Source of the DNA: Alteromonas mediterranea DE
Lineage (GTDB): Bacteria > Pseudomonadota > Gammaproteobacteria > Enterobacterales > Alteromonadaceae
Assembly: GCF_000020585.3 (NCBI RefSeq)
Contig: NC_011138.3
Coordinates: forward strand, 2,666,878 to 2,707,385
Direction of reading: 5' to 3'
Length of the DNA: 40,508 nt
Shown here piece after piece: positions 17,670 to 25,749 of this stretch; the stretch's first letter is position 1; every line of letters begins with the position of its first letter. Below the pieces are notes generated by a model. That model was not told where the DNA came from, ran no database searches, and saw only the letters and a list, made by a program, of their open reading frames with translations. The position numbers and the translations under genes are program-made.

Positions 17670-18395
17670 ATGTCGTTCACCTACTTCATCGCTGATTTAC
17701 ACCTAAGTGCCGATCGTCCAGATATCACAGAATGCTTGATGCGCTTTTTAAAAGAAGATGCAATTAATGCTGACGCACTTTATGTTCTTGGCGACCTATT
17801 CGAAGTGTGGATTGGCGACGACAATGTCACGCCCTTTAACACTGCCATTGCGTCAGCCTTTAAAGAAGTCAGTCAGCACTGCCCTATTTACTTCATTCAT
17901 GGCAACCGCGATTTCGCCATACGGGAAAAGTGGCTATCGAAAGCCGGTATGACTCTCTTAAACGAACAAGAAGTTATTGATTTGTACGGCACACCTACCC
18001 TGCTCACGCACGGTGATGAGCTTTGTACTCGCGATGTTGCCTATCAAAAGTTTCGCAAAAAATCTCGCGGGTGGTGGTGGCCACGCTTAATGCTAGCCTT
18101 GCCCTTGTGGTATCGACAGCGTGTAGCAGATAACGGCCGTGCCGAAAGCAAAGAAAAGCAACAGAACCTAAAACCTGAGATTATGGATGTCACCCCTGAA
18201 GAGGTGGTGAAAGTGATGGAAAAGTGGGGCGTACAGCGCATGATCCATGGTCATACGCACAGGCCAAACATTCATAGCCTCAAAGCAAACGGAAAATCAG
18301 CGACGCGCATAGTCCTTGGCGACTGGTACGATCAAGGTAGCGTATTACGGGTTACCGCCGATGAAGTGCTTCTGGAAAAGCACAATTTCAACTGA
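17670..18395 (+). CDS. lpxH: UDP-2,3-diacylglucosamine diphosphatase
   Basis: This 241-residue peripheral-membrane metallophosphoesterase converts UDP-2,3-diacylglucosamine to lipid X in lipid A synthesis. Length matches E. coli LpxH (240). Manganese ligands are visible in ADLHLS (Asp9, His11), GDLFEVWIGDD (Asp42), HGNRDF (Asn79), THGDELCT (His114) and HGHTHRP. Cationic and hydrophobic residues around 130-150 (WWWPRLMLALPLWYRQR) fit the membrane-binding cap. It follows ppiB, as in E. coli. Confidence 0.95.
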   Translation: MSFTYFIADLHLSADRPDITECLMRFLKEDAINADALYVLGDLFEVWIGDDNVTPFNTAIASAFKEVSQHCPIYFIHGNRDFAIREKWLSKAGMTLLNEQEVIDLYGTPTLLTHGDELCTRDVAYQKFRKKSRGWWWPRLMLALPLWYRQRVADNGRAESKEKQQNLKPEIMDVTPEEVVKVMEKWGVQRMIHGHTHRPNIHSLKANGKSATRIVLGDWYDQGSVLRVTADEVLLEKHNFN

Positions 18396-18627
18396 GCATT
18401 TTCATGTAGAAAGGGCTTTAAAAGTTTAGCCTAAGCCGTTTTCTATATCGACCATGATTTGTGGCGAAAAGGCTGCAGCATACCTTTCGCTCACACTAAA
18501 TAGAATAACAGATAATCTGATAATTTATTGTTACAAACTAGTCGAAAGTACATAAGTTATTCACTAGCTTAATTATTGTTCTGTGGTATAACGTAAGAAA
18601 ACGAGTTAGTCATCATGGATGGTGTAA

Positions 18628-19242
18628 ATGACAGATGTTCTTCTTTCCCCCTCAAACTTCTGGTTCAGCATTGCGCTTATAGCCGTTTTCATTGTTTTTG
18701 TGTTAGAGCTTATTGGCACGATTTTCGGTGCAAGCGTGTTAGGTGTAGGCGACGATTTTGGCGAGTTAGATAGCGAAGGTTTCCTTAACACGGCCTTTGC
18801 CAACTTTTTAAATATCAATAAAGTTCCGTTTCTAATTTATTTAATTGTATTACTGACCGTTTTTGGTCTTAGTGGCTTGCTTATAAACGGCCTGTCAGCT
18901 ACGGTTTTAAGTGTTACTCCCCCTTCACTCATCTCAGTGCCACTTGCGTTTTTAGTAGGGTTATTTATTACCGCTAAAACGGTACACATTATTTCGAGTT
19001 TGCTTCCCACGATAGAATCGAGCGCAGTTAACAGCGACGAGTTTGTAGGGTCAGTAGCAGAGATTACCATCGGCAAAGCCAGTAGAGGCAACCCCGCAGA
19101 AGCAAAGTTCACTGATTGTTATTCACAACCTCATTTCGTGCTAGTAGAGCCTTTTGAAGAAGAAGAGCTTTTTTCGCAAGGAGAGCGCGTAATCTTAATT
19201 CAAAAAAATAAACACAGTTGGTTAGCAACACGCTACCTATAA
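18628..19242 (+). CDS. yqiJ: YqiJ-like membrane protein, partner of flotillin
   Basis: This 204-residue inner-membrane protein has hydrophobic segments at about 10-35, 66-90 and 96-118. A C-terminal soluble OB-fold-like domain follows (about 135-204: VGSVAEITIGKASRGNPAEAKF, GERVILIQ). This is the layout of E. coli YqiJ and related NfeD-like proteins, whose genes precede a flotillin gene. Here the flotillin starts 19 bases downstream, so the two form an operon. The proposed role is organising membrane microdomains with the flotillin; this rests on family knowledge, not on the sequence. The 230-base gap before it holds no gene I can see. Confidence 0.85.
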   Translation: MTDVLLSPSNFWFSIALIAVFIVFVLELIGTIFGASVLGVGDDFGELDSEGFLNTAFANFLNINKVPFLIYLIVLLTVFGLSGLLINGLSATVLSVTPPSLISVPLAFLVGLFITAKTVHIISSLLPTIESSAVNSDEFVGSVAEITIGKASRGNPAEAKFTDCYSQPHFVLVEPFEEEELFSQGERVILIQKNKHSWLATRYL

Positions 19243-19261
19243 CCTAAAAAGAGATAAAAGT

Positions 19262-21031
19262 ATGGATACAATTCAACCATCTAGCTTGCCGTCAATACTC
19301 TTTATTGCCGGTGCTATTGTTGTAGGGCTTATCGTTATTGGCCTTATTTTCGCTAAGCTCTACACCCGAGCAACGAAGGAAACGGCATTTGTAAGAACTG
19401 GCCTGGGCGGTGAGAAAGTTATAAAAGACGGCGGCGCGCTTGTGCTCCCTGTTGTTCACGAAATAATTCCCGTGAACATGAACACCCTTCGCATAGAAGT
19501 GGAGAAAATTCAAAAAGACGCCCTGATTACTAAAGATCGCATGCGCGTTGACGTTAAAGCCGACTTCTATCTGCGTGTAGCACCTAATGCCAACGGCATC
19601 TCAATGGCGGCGCAAACGCTAGGTACCCGTACCACCCGCGCCGAAGAAGTTAAGAAATTGATGGAGTCGAAATTCGTTGACGTACTTCGCGCCGTAGCAG
19701 CTGAAATGAGCATGACCGAAATGCATGAACAGCGTGCTGATTTTGTGCAGAAGGTTCAACAAAGTGTTGCTAACGACCTTGAAAAGAACGGTTTAGAGTT
19801 AGAGTCGGTAAGCTTAACGGGCTTCGACCAAACTGACTTGCAATTCTTTAATGAAAATAACGCGTTCGATGCCGAAGGTCGCGCACGCTTGACCAAAATC
19901 ATCGAAGAAAAACGCAAAGAAACCAACGATATCCAGCAAGAAAATCGCATTTTTATTGAGCAGCGTAATTTAGCCGCAGAAAAGCAGTCTTTAGACGTTA
20001 AACGGGACGAAGAAGAAGCTCGACTCGCCCAAGAACAGGTGCTTGCTTTTAAGCGTCAGGAACAAAAAGCGGAAATTGCTAAACAGCGTGAAATGAAAGA
20101 GCGTGAAGAGCGCGAGGCAGAAATTGCTAAAAATCGCGCTATAGAAGCTGCGGAAATTGAAAAGTCGCGAGAAATTGAAACCCAAGAAATTGCCAAACGC
20201 CAAGCGCTAGAACAAGCGCGAATTCGCCAGCAACAAGAAGTAGAAGTTTCCGAGCAAGTGAAACAAATTGCCGTTGCGACCAAGTCTGAAGAAGAGTCTG
20301 CAGCGCGTGCAAAAGCCGCTGAAGCGGAAAAACAAAAAGTTGAAAAAGAAGAAGCCGTACTGACCGCGAAATCAGTAGCAGAGGCTGAACGTAAGAAGCA
20401 AATTGAAGTTATAGACGCCCGTAAAGAAGCTGAACGTGAAGCGGTAAGTATTACCGTTGAAGCACAGGCTAAAAAAGAAGCGGCAGAAAACACCGCTGAA
20501 GCGATCCTAACCGAAGCGAAAGCCACCGCTGATGCGAAAATGCTGCAAGCAGAGGCCGACGAGAAGGTACTTGCGGTTGAGGCACAAGGTAAACAGGCCC
20601 TTTACGAAGCTGAAAATACCCTAAAAGATGAGCAGATTGAGCTACAGAAGTCGCTTGCCATGCTTAAGGTATTGCCCGAACTGGTGGCGCATGCCGTTAA
20701 GCCACTTGAAAATATTGATGGTATTAAAATTCTTCAAGGGTACGGCCAGGGTAGTGGCGTTAAAGGCGACCACACCGTTGCTACTGCAGGAAGTGGCTTA
20801 GCAGAGCAAGTTACTCAAGCAGCACTTAATTACCGCGCTAATGCACCTCTTGTAGATTCAATGTTGCGCGAAGTAGGTTTAGTCGAGGCCGACAAAGGCA
20901 CCTTGGAAGATTTAGTGACGGGCAATAGTGACTTACTATCGCAAGCCAGCGCAGTAAGGCCTAAGCCTGTTGTGGCAGAACCAGGGAAACTTACCCCAAA
21001 AACAGCCACTGAAGAACGCCCCACTGAATAA
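19262..21031 (+). CDS. yqiK: Flotillin family inner-membrane protein
   Basis: This 589-residue protein has one N-terminal membrane segment (about 12-32). A band 7/PHB domain follows (about 40-215, with TRATKETAFVRTGLGGEKVI near its start and LESVSLTGFDQTDLQFFNENNAFDAEGRA at its end), then a long Ala/Glu/Lys-rich coiled coil (about 215-460). The C-terminal tail includes LPELVAHAVKPLENIDGIKILQGYG, the conserved flotillin segment. It resembles E. coli YqiK (553 residues). Flotillins oligomerise and scaffold membrane domains. It is cotranscribed with the yqiJ-like gene upstream, and a terminator follows. Confidence 0.93.
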   Translation: MDTIQPSSLPSILFIAGAIVVGLIVIGLIFAKLYTRATKETAFVRTGLGGEKVIKDGGALVLPVVHEIIPVNMNTLRIEVEKIQKDALITKDRMRVDVKADFYLRVAPNANGISMAAQTLGTRTTRAEEVKKLMESKFVDVLRAVAAEMSMTEMHEQRADFVQKVQQSVANDLEKNGLELESVSLTGFDQTDLQFFNENNAFDAEGRARLTKIIEEKRKETNDIQQENRIFIEQRNLAAEKQSLDVKRDEEEARLAQEQVLAFKRQEQKAEIAKQREMKEREEREAEIAKNRAIEAAEIEKSREIETQEIAKRQALEQARIRQQQEVEVSEQVKQIAVATKSEEESAARAKAAEAEKQKVEKEEAVLTAKSVAEAERKKQIEVIDARKEAEREAVSITVEAQAKKEAAENTAEAILTEAKATADAKMLQAEADEKVLAVEAQGKQALYEAENTLKDEQIELQKSLAMLKVLPELVAHAVKPLENIDGIKILQGYGQGSGVKGDHTVATAGSGLAEQVTQAALNYRANAPLVDSMLREVGLVEADKGTLEDLVTGNSDLLSQASAVRPKPVVAEPGKLTPKTATEERPTE

Positions 21032-21058
21032 GCATCTGCAAACTGACTATCAGTATAC

Positions 21059-21083
21059 AGCCCTGTTCTAAACAGGGCTTTTT
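21059..21083 (+). terminator. Rho-independent terminator of yqiJK
   Basis: AGCCCTGTT (21059-21067), a 3-base loop and AACAGGGCT (21071-21079) form a perfect 9-bp stem followed by five T. It lies 27 bases after the flotillin stop. Confidence 0.85.
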
Positions 21084-21084
21084 G

Positions 21085-21113
21085 TTGGTACGCCCCCTCT
21101 CTTCGTTTATAAT
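21085..21113 (+). promoter_or_regulatory. Promoter of the small cysteine-rich gene
   Basis: TTGGTA (21085-21090), a 17-base spacer and perfect TATAAT (21108-21113) lie directly after the yqiJK terminator, 26 bases before the start at 21140. AGAGGA with an 8-base gap provides the ribosome-binding site. Confidence 0.7.
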
Positions 21114-21139
21114 ACCTACTGGCTTAGAGGATATTTAGT

Positions 21140-21325
21140 ATGGCAACGCTACCTGAAGAACCAGAAAAACCGCTACGTGATGACTGTTGCGGTGGCGGCG
21201 CTTGCTGCCCTTGTATCTGGGATGTGTATTACGAAAAGCTGGATAAATGGAGAGAAGCTAAAAAAGCACAAGAAGAATCTCAACAACAGCCGTCTGACAC
21301 ATCTCAGCTAGATAAAGGCGAATAA
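21140..21325 (+). CDS. Small oxidoreductase-like (Oxidored-like family) cysteine-rich protein
   Basis: This 61-residue cytosolic protein has the conserved core DDCCGGGACCPCIWDVYYEKLDKW (residues 14-37), with five Cys in a 12-residue stretch. It is followed by a charged, Gln/Ser-rich tail. The core is that of the Pfam Oxidored-like family, also found at the N-terminus of some eukaryotic reductases. The clustered Cys suggest metal or redox-cofactor binding, but I know of no assigned function. It has its own promoter and good ribosome-binding site, supporting it as a real gene despite its size. Confidence 0.85.
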   Translation: MATLPEEPEKPLRDDCCGGGACCPCIWDVYYEKLDKWREAKKAQEESQQQPSDTSQLDKGE

Positions 21326-21434
21326 AAAACACTCGCCACAACTGTTAACCAATTGTTAAGCCTGCGTTATACGTGCCCTGCCGCCTCATTTCATAAACTT
21401 TTCATTTACAAATACACATTCTACTGTTACCTTA

Positions 21435-21450
21435 TCTTAATCGATTAAGA
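21435..21450. promoter_or_regulatory. Perfect LacI-type palindrome upstream of sucrose phosphorylase
   Basis: TCTTAATCGATTAAGA is a perfect 16-bp palindrome with a central CG, the hallmark of LacI/GalR-family operators. It lies about 185 bases before the sucrose phosphorylase start, in a 309-base gene-free stretch. Two more symmetric motifs lie between it and the gene: ATTCACTGTGAAT (21529-21541) and TGGTAGCGCTTAA (21551-21563). No LacI-family gene is present in the window. Confidence 0.5.
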
Positions 21451-21634
21451 GTTGAGTTTTTTGTAAATCTCGCCCCATGTGGCTGAGTTTGAAAAAGCAG
21501 GTTAAGAATTAAGCTAAGCCCGTTAACAATTCACTGTGAATGAAAAAGACTGGTAGCGCTTAATTCGAGGTAATGCTCGCTCGATAGATGTAAAGAAGTA
21601 CGAGCAAGCACATGCTGAATTTTGGAGAGTTATC

Positions 21635-23131
21635 ATGTCTATACGCAATGGCGTTCAGTTAATTACATATGCGGACCGACTAGGCGACGGCAACATCGAA
21701 AGTCTAACCAATCTACTGGATGGCCCCCTTAAAGGCTTGTTTAAAGGTGTTCATATTTTACCTTTTTACTACCCTTACGACGGAGAAGATGCAGGGTTTG
21801 ACCCCATCGATCACACCACAGTAGACGAACGTCTAGGCGATTGGAACAATATTAAAAAGCTTGGTGAGTCGGTAGATATTATGGCCGACCTCATTGTGAA
21901 CCATATGTCAGGTCAAAGCGAAGCATTTACAGATGTGCTAAAAAAGGGACGAGAGTCTGAATACTGGCCACTATTCCTTACAAAAGAAGATGTTTTCTCT
22001 GGCAACGATCAGGCTGAAATTGACGAACAGATCGCAAAAGTCTTCCGCCCTCGCCCTACGCCATTTTTCAGCGACTACGAAGTTGGTATAGAGACAGACT
22101 CGACAGAAACGGTACCATTTTGGACAACATTTACATCGAACCAAATTGATATTGACGTTGAGTCGGAGTTAGGGAAAGAGTACCTTTCTTCTATCCTTCA
22201 GTCGTTTACCGAAAGTAACGTTGATCTAATACGTTTAGATGCAGCCGGTTACGCTATTAAACGCGCGGGTTCAAATTGCTTCATGCTTGAAGAGACATTT
22301 GAATTTATTGAAGCCCTTTCTAAGCGAGCTCGCACCATGGGCATGCAATGCCTGGTTGAAATTCACAGCCATTACCAAACGCAAATTGATATCGCGGCGC
22401 GTTGTGACAGCGTTTATGACTTCGCACTACCGCCTTTGGTGCTGCACACTCTATTCACCAAAGATGCGAGCGCACTAGCGCATTGGTTGTCTATTTCTCC
22501 TCGCAACTGCTTTACAGTACTCGATACGCACGACGGTATCGGTATTGTTGATGTGGGTGCAAGCGGCGACAAACCAGGCCTGATTAGCGCCGACGCTATC
22601 AACGCATTAGTTGAACAAATTCACGTTAATTCAAATGGCGAGTCTAAAAAGGCAACCGGCGCGGCAGCCAACAACGTTGACCTTTATCAGGTCAACTGTA
22701 CCTACTATGACGCGCTAGGCAAAGACGACTTTGCTTACTTAGTAGCGAGAGCTATCCAATTCTTCAGCCCAGGTATTCCTCAAGTTTATTACGGTGGCTT
22801 ACTTGCTGCGCACAACGACATGGAGCTACTAGCAAACACGAATGTGGGTCGCGATATAAACCGCCCTTATTTAACAACAGCGATGGTTGAAGACGCTATT
22901 CAAAAGCCAGTTGTTAAAGGTTTAATGCAGCTTATTACGCTTAGAAACGAAAACAAAGCGTTTGGCGGCGCTTTTGACGTTACGTATACGGATAACACTC
23001 TTGTACTGTCGTGGAGCAACGACGGTGATGCAGCATCATTAACCGTAGATTTCGCTGCAATGGACGCGACTATTAACACGGTTAGCAATGGCGAAGAAAG
23101 CACGCTTTCTATAGGCGCTTTATTAGCCTAA
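21635..23131 (+). CDS. Sucrose phosphorylase (GH13 subfamily 18)
   Basis: This 498-residue cytosolic enzyme splits sucrose with phosphate into glucose-1-phosphate and fructose. It follows the Bifidobacterium enzyme closely: VQLITYADRLGDG near the start, GFDPIDHTTVDERLG, IRLDAAGY with nucleophile Asp202, VEIHSHY with acid/base Glu242, and VLDTHDGIG with Asp300 as transition-state stabiliser. PGIPQVYYGG and GRDINRPY are also conserved. Related phosphorylases acting on other glucosides such as sucrose-6-phosphate or glucosylglycerate share this fold, so sucrose is likely but not certain. GGAGAG precedes the start. It is a lone gene with its own terminator and no sugar transporter or regulator nearby. 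Confidence 0.88.
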   Translation: MSIRNGVQLITYADRLGDGNIESLTNLLDGPLKGLFKGVHILPFYYPYDGEDAGFDPIDHTTVDERLGDWNNIKKLGESVDIMADLIVNHMSGQSEAFTDVLKKGRESEYWPLFLTKEDVFSGNDQAEIDEQIAKVFRPRPTPFFSDYEVGIETDSTETVPFWTTFTSNQIDIDVESELGKEYLSSILQSFTESNVDLIRLDAAGYAIKRAGSNCFMLEETFEFIEALSKRARTMGMQCLVEIHSHYQTQIDIAARCDSVYDFALPPLVLHTLFTKDASALAHWLSISPRNCFTVLDTHDGIGIVDVGASGDKPGLISADAINALVEQIHVNSNGESKKATGAAANNVDLYQVNCTYYDALGKDDFAYLVARAIQFFSPGIPQVYYGGLLAAHNDMELLANTNVGRDINRPYLTTAMVEDAIQKPVVKGLMQLITLRNENKAFGGAFDVTYTDNTLVLSWSNDGDAASLTVDFAAMDATINTVSNGEESTLSIGALLA

Positions 23132-23163
23132 GCCGTGAGAGGTACATCCTCACATATACATTG

Positions 23164-23206
23164 AAGGCGAGCATTGGGAGGGTCTCTTTTCAATGCTCGC
23201 CTTTTT
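23164..23206 (+). terminator. Rho-independent terminator of sucrose phosphorylase
   Basis: AAGGCGAGCATTG (23164-23176) is the exact reverse complement of CAATGCTCGCCTT (23191-23203), and the 3' arm runs into a T-tract. It also separates the gene from the convergent HxlR gene ending at 23234. Confidence 0.85.
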
Positions 23207-23233
23207 TATTTATGTGTAGGTGATTGGTATTCT

Positions 23234-23656
23234 TTACGGTTTATGTTCGTCATTATACGTTCTTCCCCAATCGCATAGTTGACGCAGGGTTGGCTCTAAA
23301 GTGCGACCTAATTCGGTTAGCGAATACTCCACCCGCGGCGGAACTTCGGCATACACCTTTCTATTTACCAGCCCGTCTCGCTCTAACTCTCTAAGTTGCT
23401 GTGTCAGCATTTTTTGCGTCACCCCCTGAAGCCGTCGCCTTAACTGGCTAAAGCGAAGGGTTTTATGGCAAAGATGCCAAAGGATCACCCCTTTCCACTT
23501 ACCGCCAATAATTTCTAGCGACACCGCAACACCACAAATATATTGCTTCGGTTCGCTGACTGTTCCGCTCGGTTTTTCGATATTTTCATCTGTACTCAGT
23601 GAGCCGACAGTACCATTCTCTGGGGTACTGTCTACGGATTTTAAACTTGCTGTCAT
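23234..23656 (-). CDS. HxlR-family transcriptional regulator
   Basis: This 140-residue protein has a Ser/Thr-rich N-terminal tail of about 35 residues followed by a winged-helix DUF24/HxlR domain: [51 protein letters not shown] and [13 protein letters not shown] single Cys (Cys41) sits just before the first helix, the position used as thiol sensor in HxlR members such as YodB and QorR. It is transcribed away from a quinone-oxidoreductase-like gene 173 bases away, so it probably represses that gene and itself, with an electrophile or oxidant as signal. That signal is inference. Confidence 0.92.
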   Translation of the reverse strand: MTASLKSVDSTPENGTVGSLSTDENIEKPSGTVSEPKQYICGVAVSLEIIGGKWKGVILWHLCHKTLRFSQLRRRLQGVTQKMLTQQLRELERDGLVNRKVYAEVPPRVEYSLTELGRTLEPTLRQLCDWGRTYNDEHKP

Positions 23657-23737
23657 CTTTCCTCCGAGACTGGTGTTCTCGCTATCGTTTATGTCTAAAC
23701 CTTGAAGTTATGTACGGGAAAGCCCAATAGTATCTTT

Positions 23738-23752
23738 TAGGGTACTACCCTA
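23738..23752. promoter_or_regulatory. Candidate operator of the HxlR regulator
   Basis: TAGGGTA-C-TACCCTA is a perfect 15-bp inverted repeat in the region between the divergent hxlR-type and oxidoreductase genes, about 80 bases from each start. A nearby AGTATC (23729-23734) gives an AGTA...TACT arrangement like sites of thiol-sensing HxlR regulators. Confidence 0.45.
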
Positions 23753-23829
23753 CCAAAAAGTGCATACTTGCGCAAAAATAATATAGCGTCACAATGGGTA
23801 GCGTAAATTTTCGACCAACGGAGACAGGT

Positions 23830-24819
23830 ATGACATCGTTTAACGCTTTGCTTGTAGAAAAACAGGAAGATAAATCATTTACTCGAAGTGTGACGCAGCG
23901 CTCACTAGAGGATTTACCAGAAGGCGCACTGCTTATTAAGGTGCATTACTCGTCGCTTAATTACAAAGATGCTTTGTCGGCAACGGGTAACCCTGGTGTA
24001 AGTCGAAACTTTCCGCACACTCCGGGCATCGATGCTGCGGGCGTTGTAGTCTCATGCGACGACGACCGCTTCAGCGAGGGCGACGAAGTGATCGTAACGG
24101 GTTACGATTTAGGAATGAATACCGCTGGCGGCTTCGGTGAATACATTCGAATTCCTAGCGAATGGGCAGTAGCCAAACCTGAAGGCTTATCTTTAAAAGA
24201 GTCGATGGTAATTGGTACGGCAGGCTTTACCGCTGGTCTTTCTGTACTGGGCCTAGTTGAACATGGTGTTACACCCGATAAAGGCGAAATCTTAGTAACT
24301 GGGGCCACAGGAGGCGTAGGCTCGGTGGCAGTGGCAATTTTAGCCAAGGCAGGGTATTCGGTGGTAGCTTGTACCGGGAAGAAGGAACATGAGTCTTTTC
24401 TAACTTCACTAGGGGCAATTAAAGTCATTACCCGTGACGAACTACTCGAGAACAAAGAGCGCCCTATGTTAAAAGAGCAATATGCAGGCGCAATTGATAC
24501 CGTGGGCGGTGAATATCTTGCACAAGCCATAAAAGCAACCCAATATGGTGGTGCGGTAACATGTTGTGGGCTGACTGCTTCAGCCGATCTTAATGTAAGT
24601 GTATTTCCGTTTATCTTACGCGGCGTGTCTTTGCTAGGTATCGACTCAGTGCAATGCCCCATGCCGCCTAGATTAAAACTTTGGGATAAATTAGCCAGCG
24701 AATGGAAACTTGAATGTCTTGACGACTTAACTGAAGAAGTTTCGCTAGGTGACGTTAGCCAAAAAATAGATGCCATTTTAAAAGGGCAAATTTCTGGAAG
24801 GACACTTCTAAAACTGTAA
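23830..24819 (+). CDS. YhdH/AcuI-type NADPH-dependent acrylyl-CoA (quinone) reductase family protein
   Basis: This is a 329-residue cytosolic protein from the ATG at 23830, preceded by GGAG with a 6-base gap; the frame is open to 23794 but that start lacks a ribosome site. It is a zinc-free medium-chain reductase: SSLNYKDALSATGNPGVSRNFPHTPGID near the N-terminus, the Rossmann motif TGATGGVGSVAVAILAKAGY (about 155-174), and FILRGVSLLGIDSVQCP, typical of YhdH/AcuI. Known members reduce acryloyl-CoA, which in marine bacteria arises from dimethylsulfoniopropionate. Whether this one does so, or acts on quinones or other electrophiles, cannot be read from the sequence. The divergent HxlR gene suggests electrophile control. 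Confidence 0.9.
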   Translation: MTSFNALLVEKQEDKSFTRSVTQRSLEDLPEGALLIKVHYSSLNYKDALSATGNPGVSRNFPHTPGIDAAGVVVSCDDDRFSEGDEVIVTGYDLGMNTAGGFGEYIRIPSEWAVAKPEGLSLKESMVIGTAGFTAGLSVLGLVEHGVTPDKGEILVTGATGGVGSVAVAILAKAGYSVVACTGKKEHESFLTSLGAIKVITRDELLENKERPMLKEQYAGAIDTVGGEYLAQAIKATQYGGAVTCCGLTASADLNVSVFPFILRGVSLLGIDSVQCPMPPRLKLWDKLASEWKLECLDDLTEEVSLGDVSQKIDAILKGQISGRTLLKL

Positions 24820-24842
24820 AGCCCCGCAACGTGTGAGGTCAT

Positions 24843-25692
24843 ATCGAGTAGGGTGAGGCTTGCGCCTCATCCCTCTCACAGAACCGTACGTACGGGCCTC
24901 GTATACGGCTCCTGCATACTTCATATCACTTGCTAAGTGACACAATGCTAATTTGCAATCTAGTATCGTGCGCCCTATGGACATCGTTCATTTTCTAACA
25001 TTGTGGTAACTTTCATTGCAGGGTTTGGCGTTCTAGCACTGAGGCAATCTACCAAATTTGACTACAATTACTTCCCATATACGGCCTGTCTCACCAGACA
25101 TCACTATTCCTAGCGCACCGATTCGACTTGTCCCGCTGATCAGGCGGCTTGTGTATCAATGATAAAAAAACTCACAACTCATCAGAGTCTTAAAGTCTGC
25201 TTCCCCCCTTCGCAATCCATTTAAGCTTTTGGCTAAAATGGATCCTATCAAACACAATGCTGATAGTCGGCTTGGTTTTACCCTCCACACCATTACTGGC
25301 TTTCATCGGCCTAGCCTTACTCACTACTACGGGTTCATCTGCCACCTCACACTCGCAACATTCTTGGATCACTCCTTGAACGATACGTCCAACCATTTGA
25401 TTGGATCCAATGCCAGGCTTCCCCAGTTACTGCACTGGCTCCCTGTTAGAAATTCCACCCTCAAACACAAAACAGGTCTGACTGAGTATCGGGCTTCGCG
25501 CTATTTTGCACGCTTACCCACCTGCCTTGCCGAATCAGGTTCACTTTCATTGTGTACCTCTAACTTCCTATGGCTTCCTTCGGACCCTGTCGTTGGCCAA
25601 CAACGCCCTTGCCATTCGGATTATCTTCCCCTCAGTCAGGGTGATTCAGGTTTCTTTCAACCTGACGGGTTTGCCAGCTTCGCTGGGCAAAC
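24843..25692 (-). mobile_element. ORF-less group II intron (class C-like) after the catalase terminator
   Basis: The minus strand carries group II ribozyme parts but no reverse transcriptase frame. The 5' end GTTTGCCCAGC (from 25692) resembles class C starts (GTGTGCCC). Domain I includes AAGGGCG, then GGTCCGAAGGAAGCC and GAGGTACACAATGAAAG. Domain V (24911-24881) has stem GAGCCGTA/TACGGTTC with the AGC triad and a 2-base CG bulge, but the tip is shortened (31 nt in all, not a GNRA loop). Domain VI (24879-24843) is a hairpin with loop GCAA and an unpaired A 7 bases before the proposed 3' end TACTCGAT. The 5' end abuts the T-run of the catalase terminator, the known target preference of class C introns. 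Exact ends are inferred. Confidence 0.75.
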
Positions 25693-25720
25693 AAAAAAGG
25701 ACGCCTCAAAAAGCGTCCTT
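25693..25720 (-). terminator. Rho-independent terminator of catalase
   Basis: On the minus strand AAGGACGC (25720-25713), loop TTTTTGAG and GCGTCCTT (25704-25697) are followed by TTTT. It begins 30 bases beyond the catalase stop; the group II intron starts right at its end. Confidence 0.85.
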
Positions 25721-25749
25721 CTATCATTAAAAAAACTGCAAAGGCTGAA

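Noticed and set aside
20056..20526. A 156-residue minus-strand frame rich in Ala, Ser and Cys opposite the flotillin gene
   Set aside because: It is the reverse reading of the Glu/Ala/Lys coiled-coil codons and has no independent start or context.
24102..24842. A 246-residue minus-strand frame opposite the AcuI-like gene
   Set aside because: It is a mirror frame of a clear coding gene, with Ser/Pro-rich composition typical of antisense translation.
25190..25396. A 68-residue minus-strand frame inside the intron as a remnant of the maturase
   Set aside because: Its position is in ribozyme domain sequence and no reverse transcriptase motif such as YADD is present; it could at most be a vestige.
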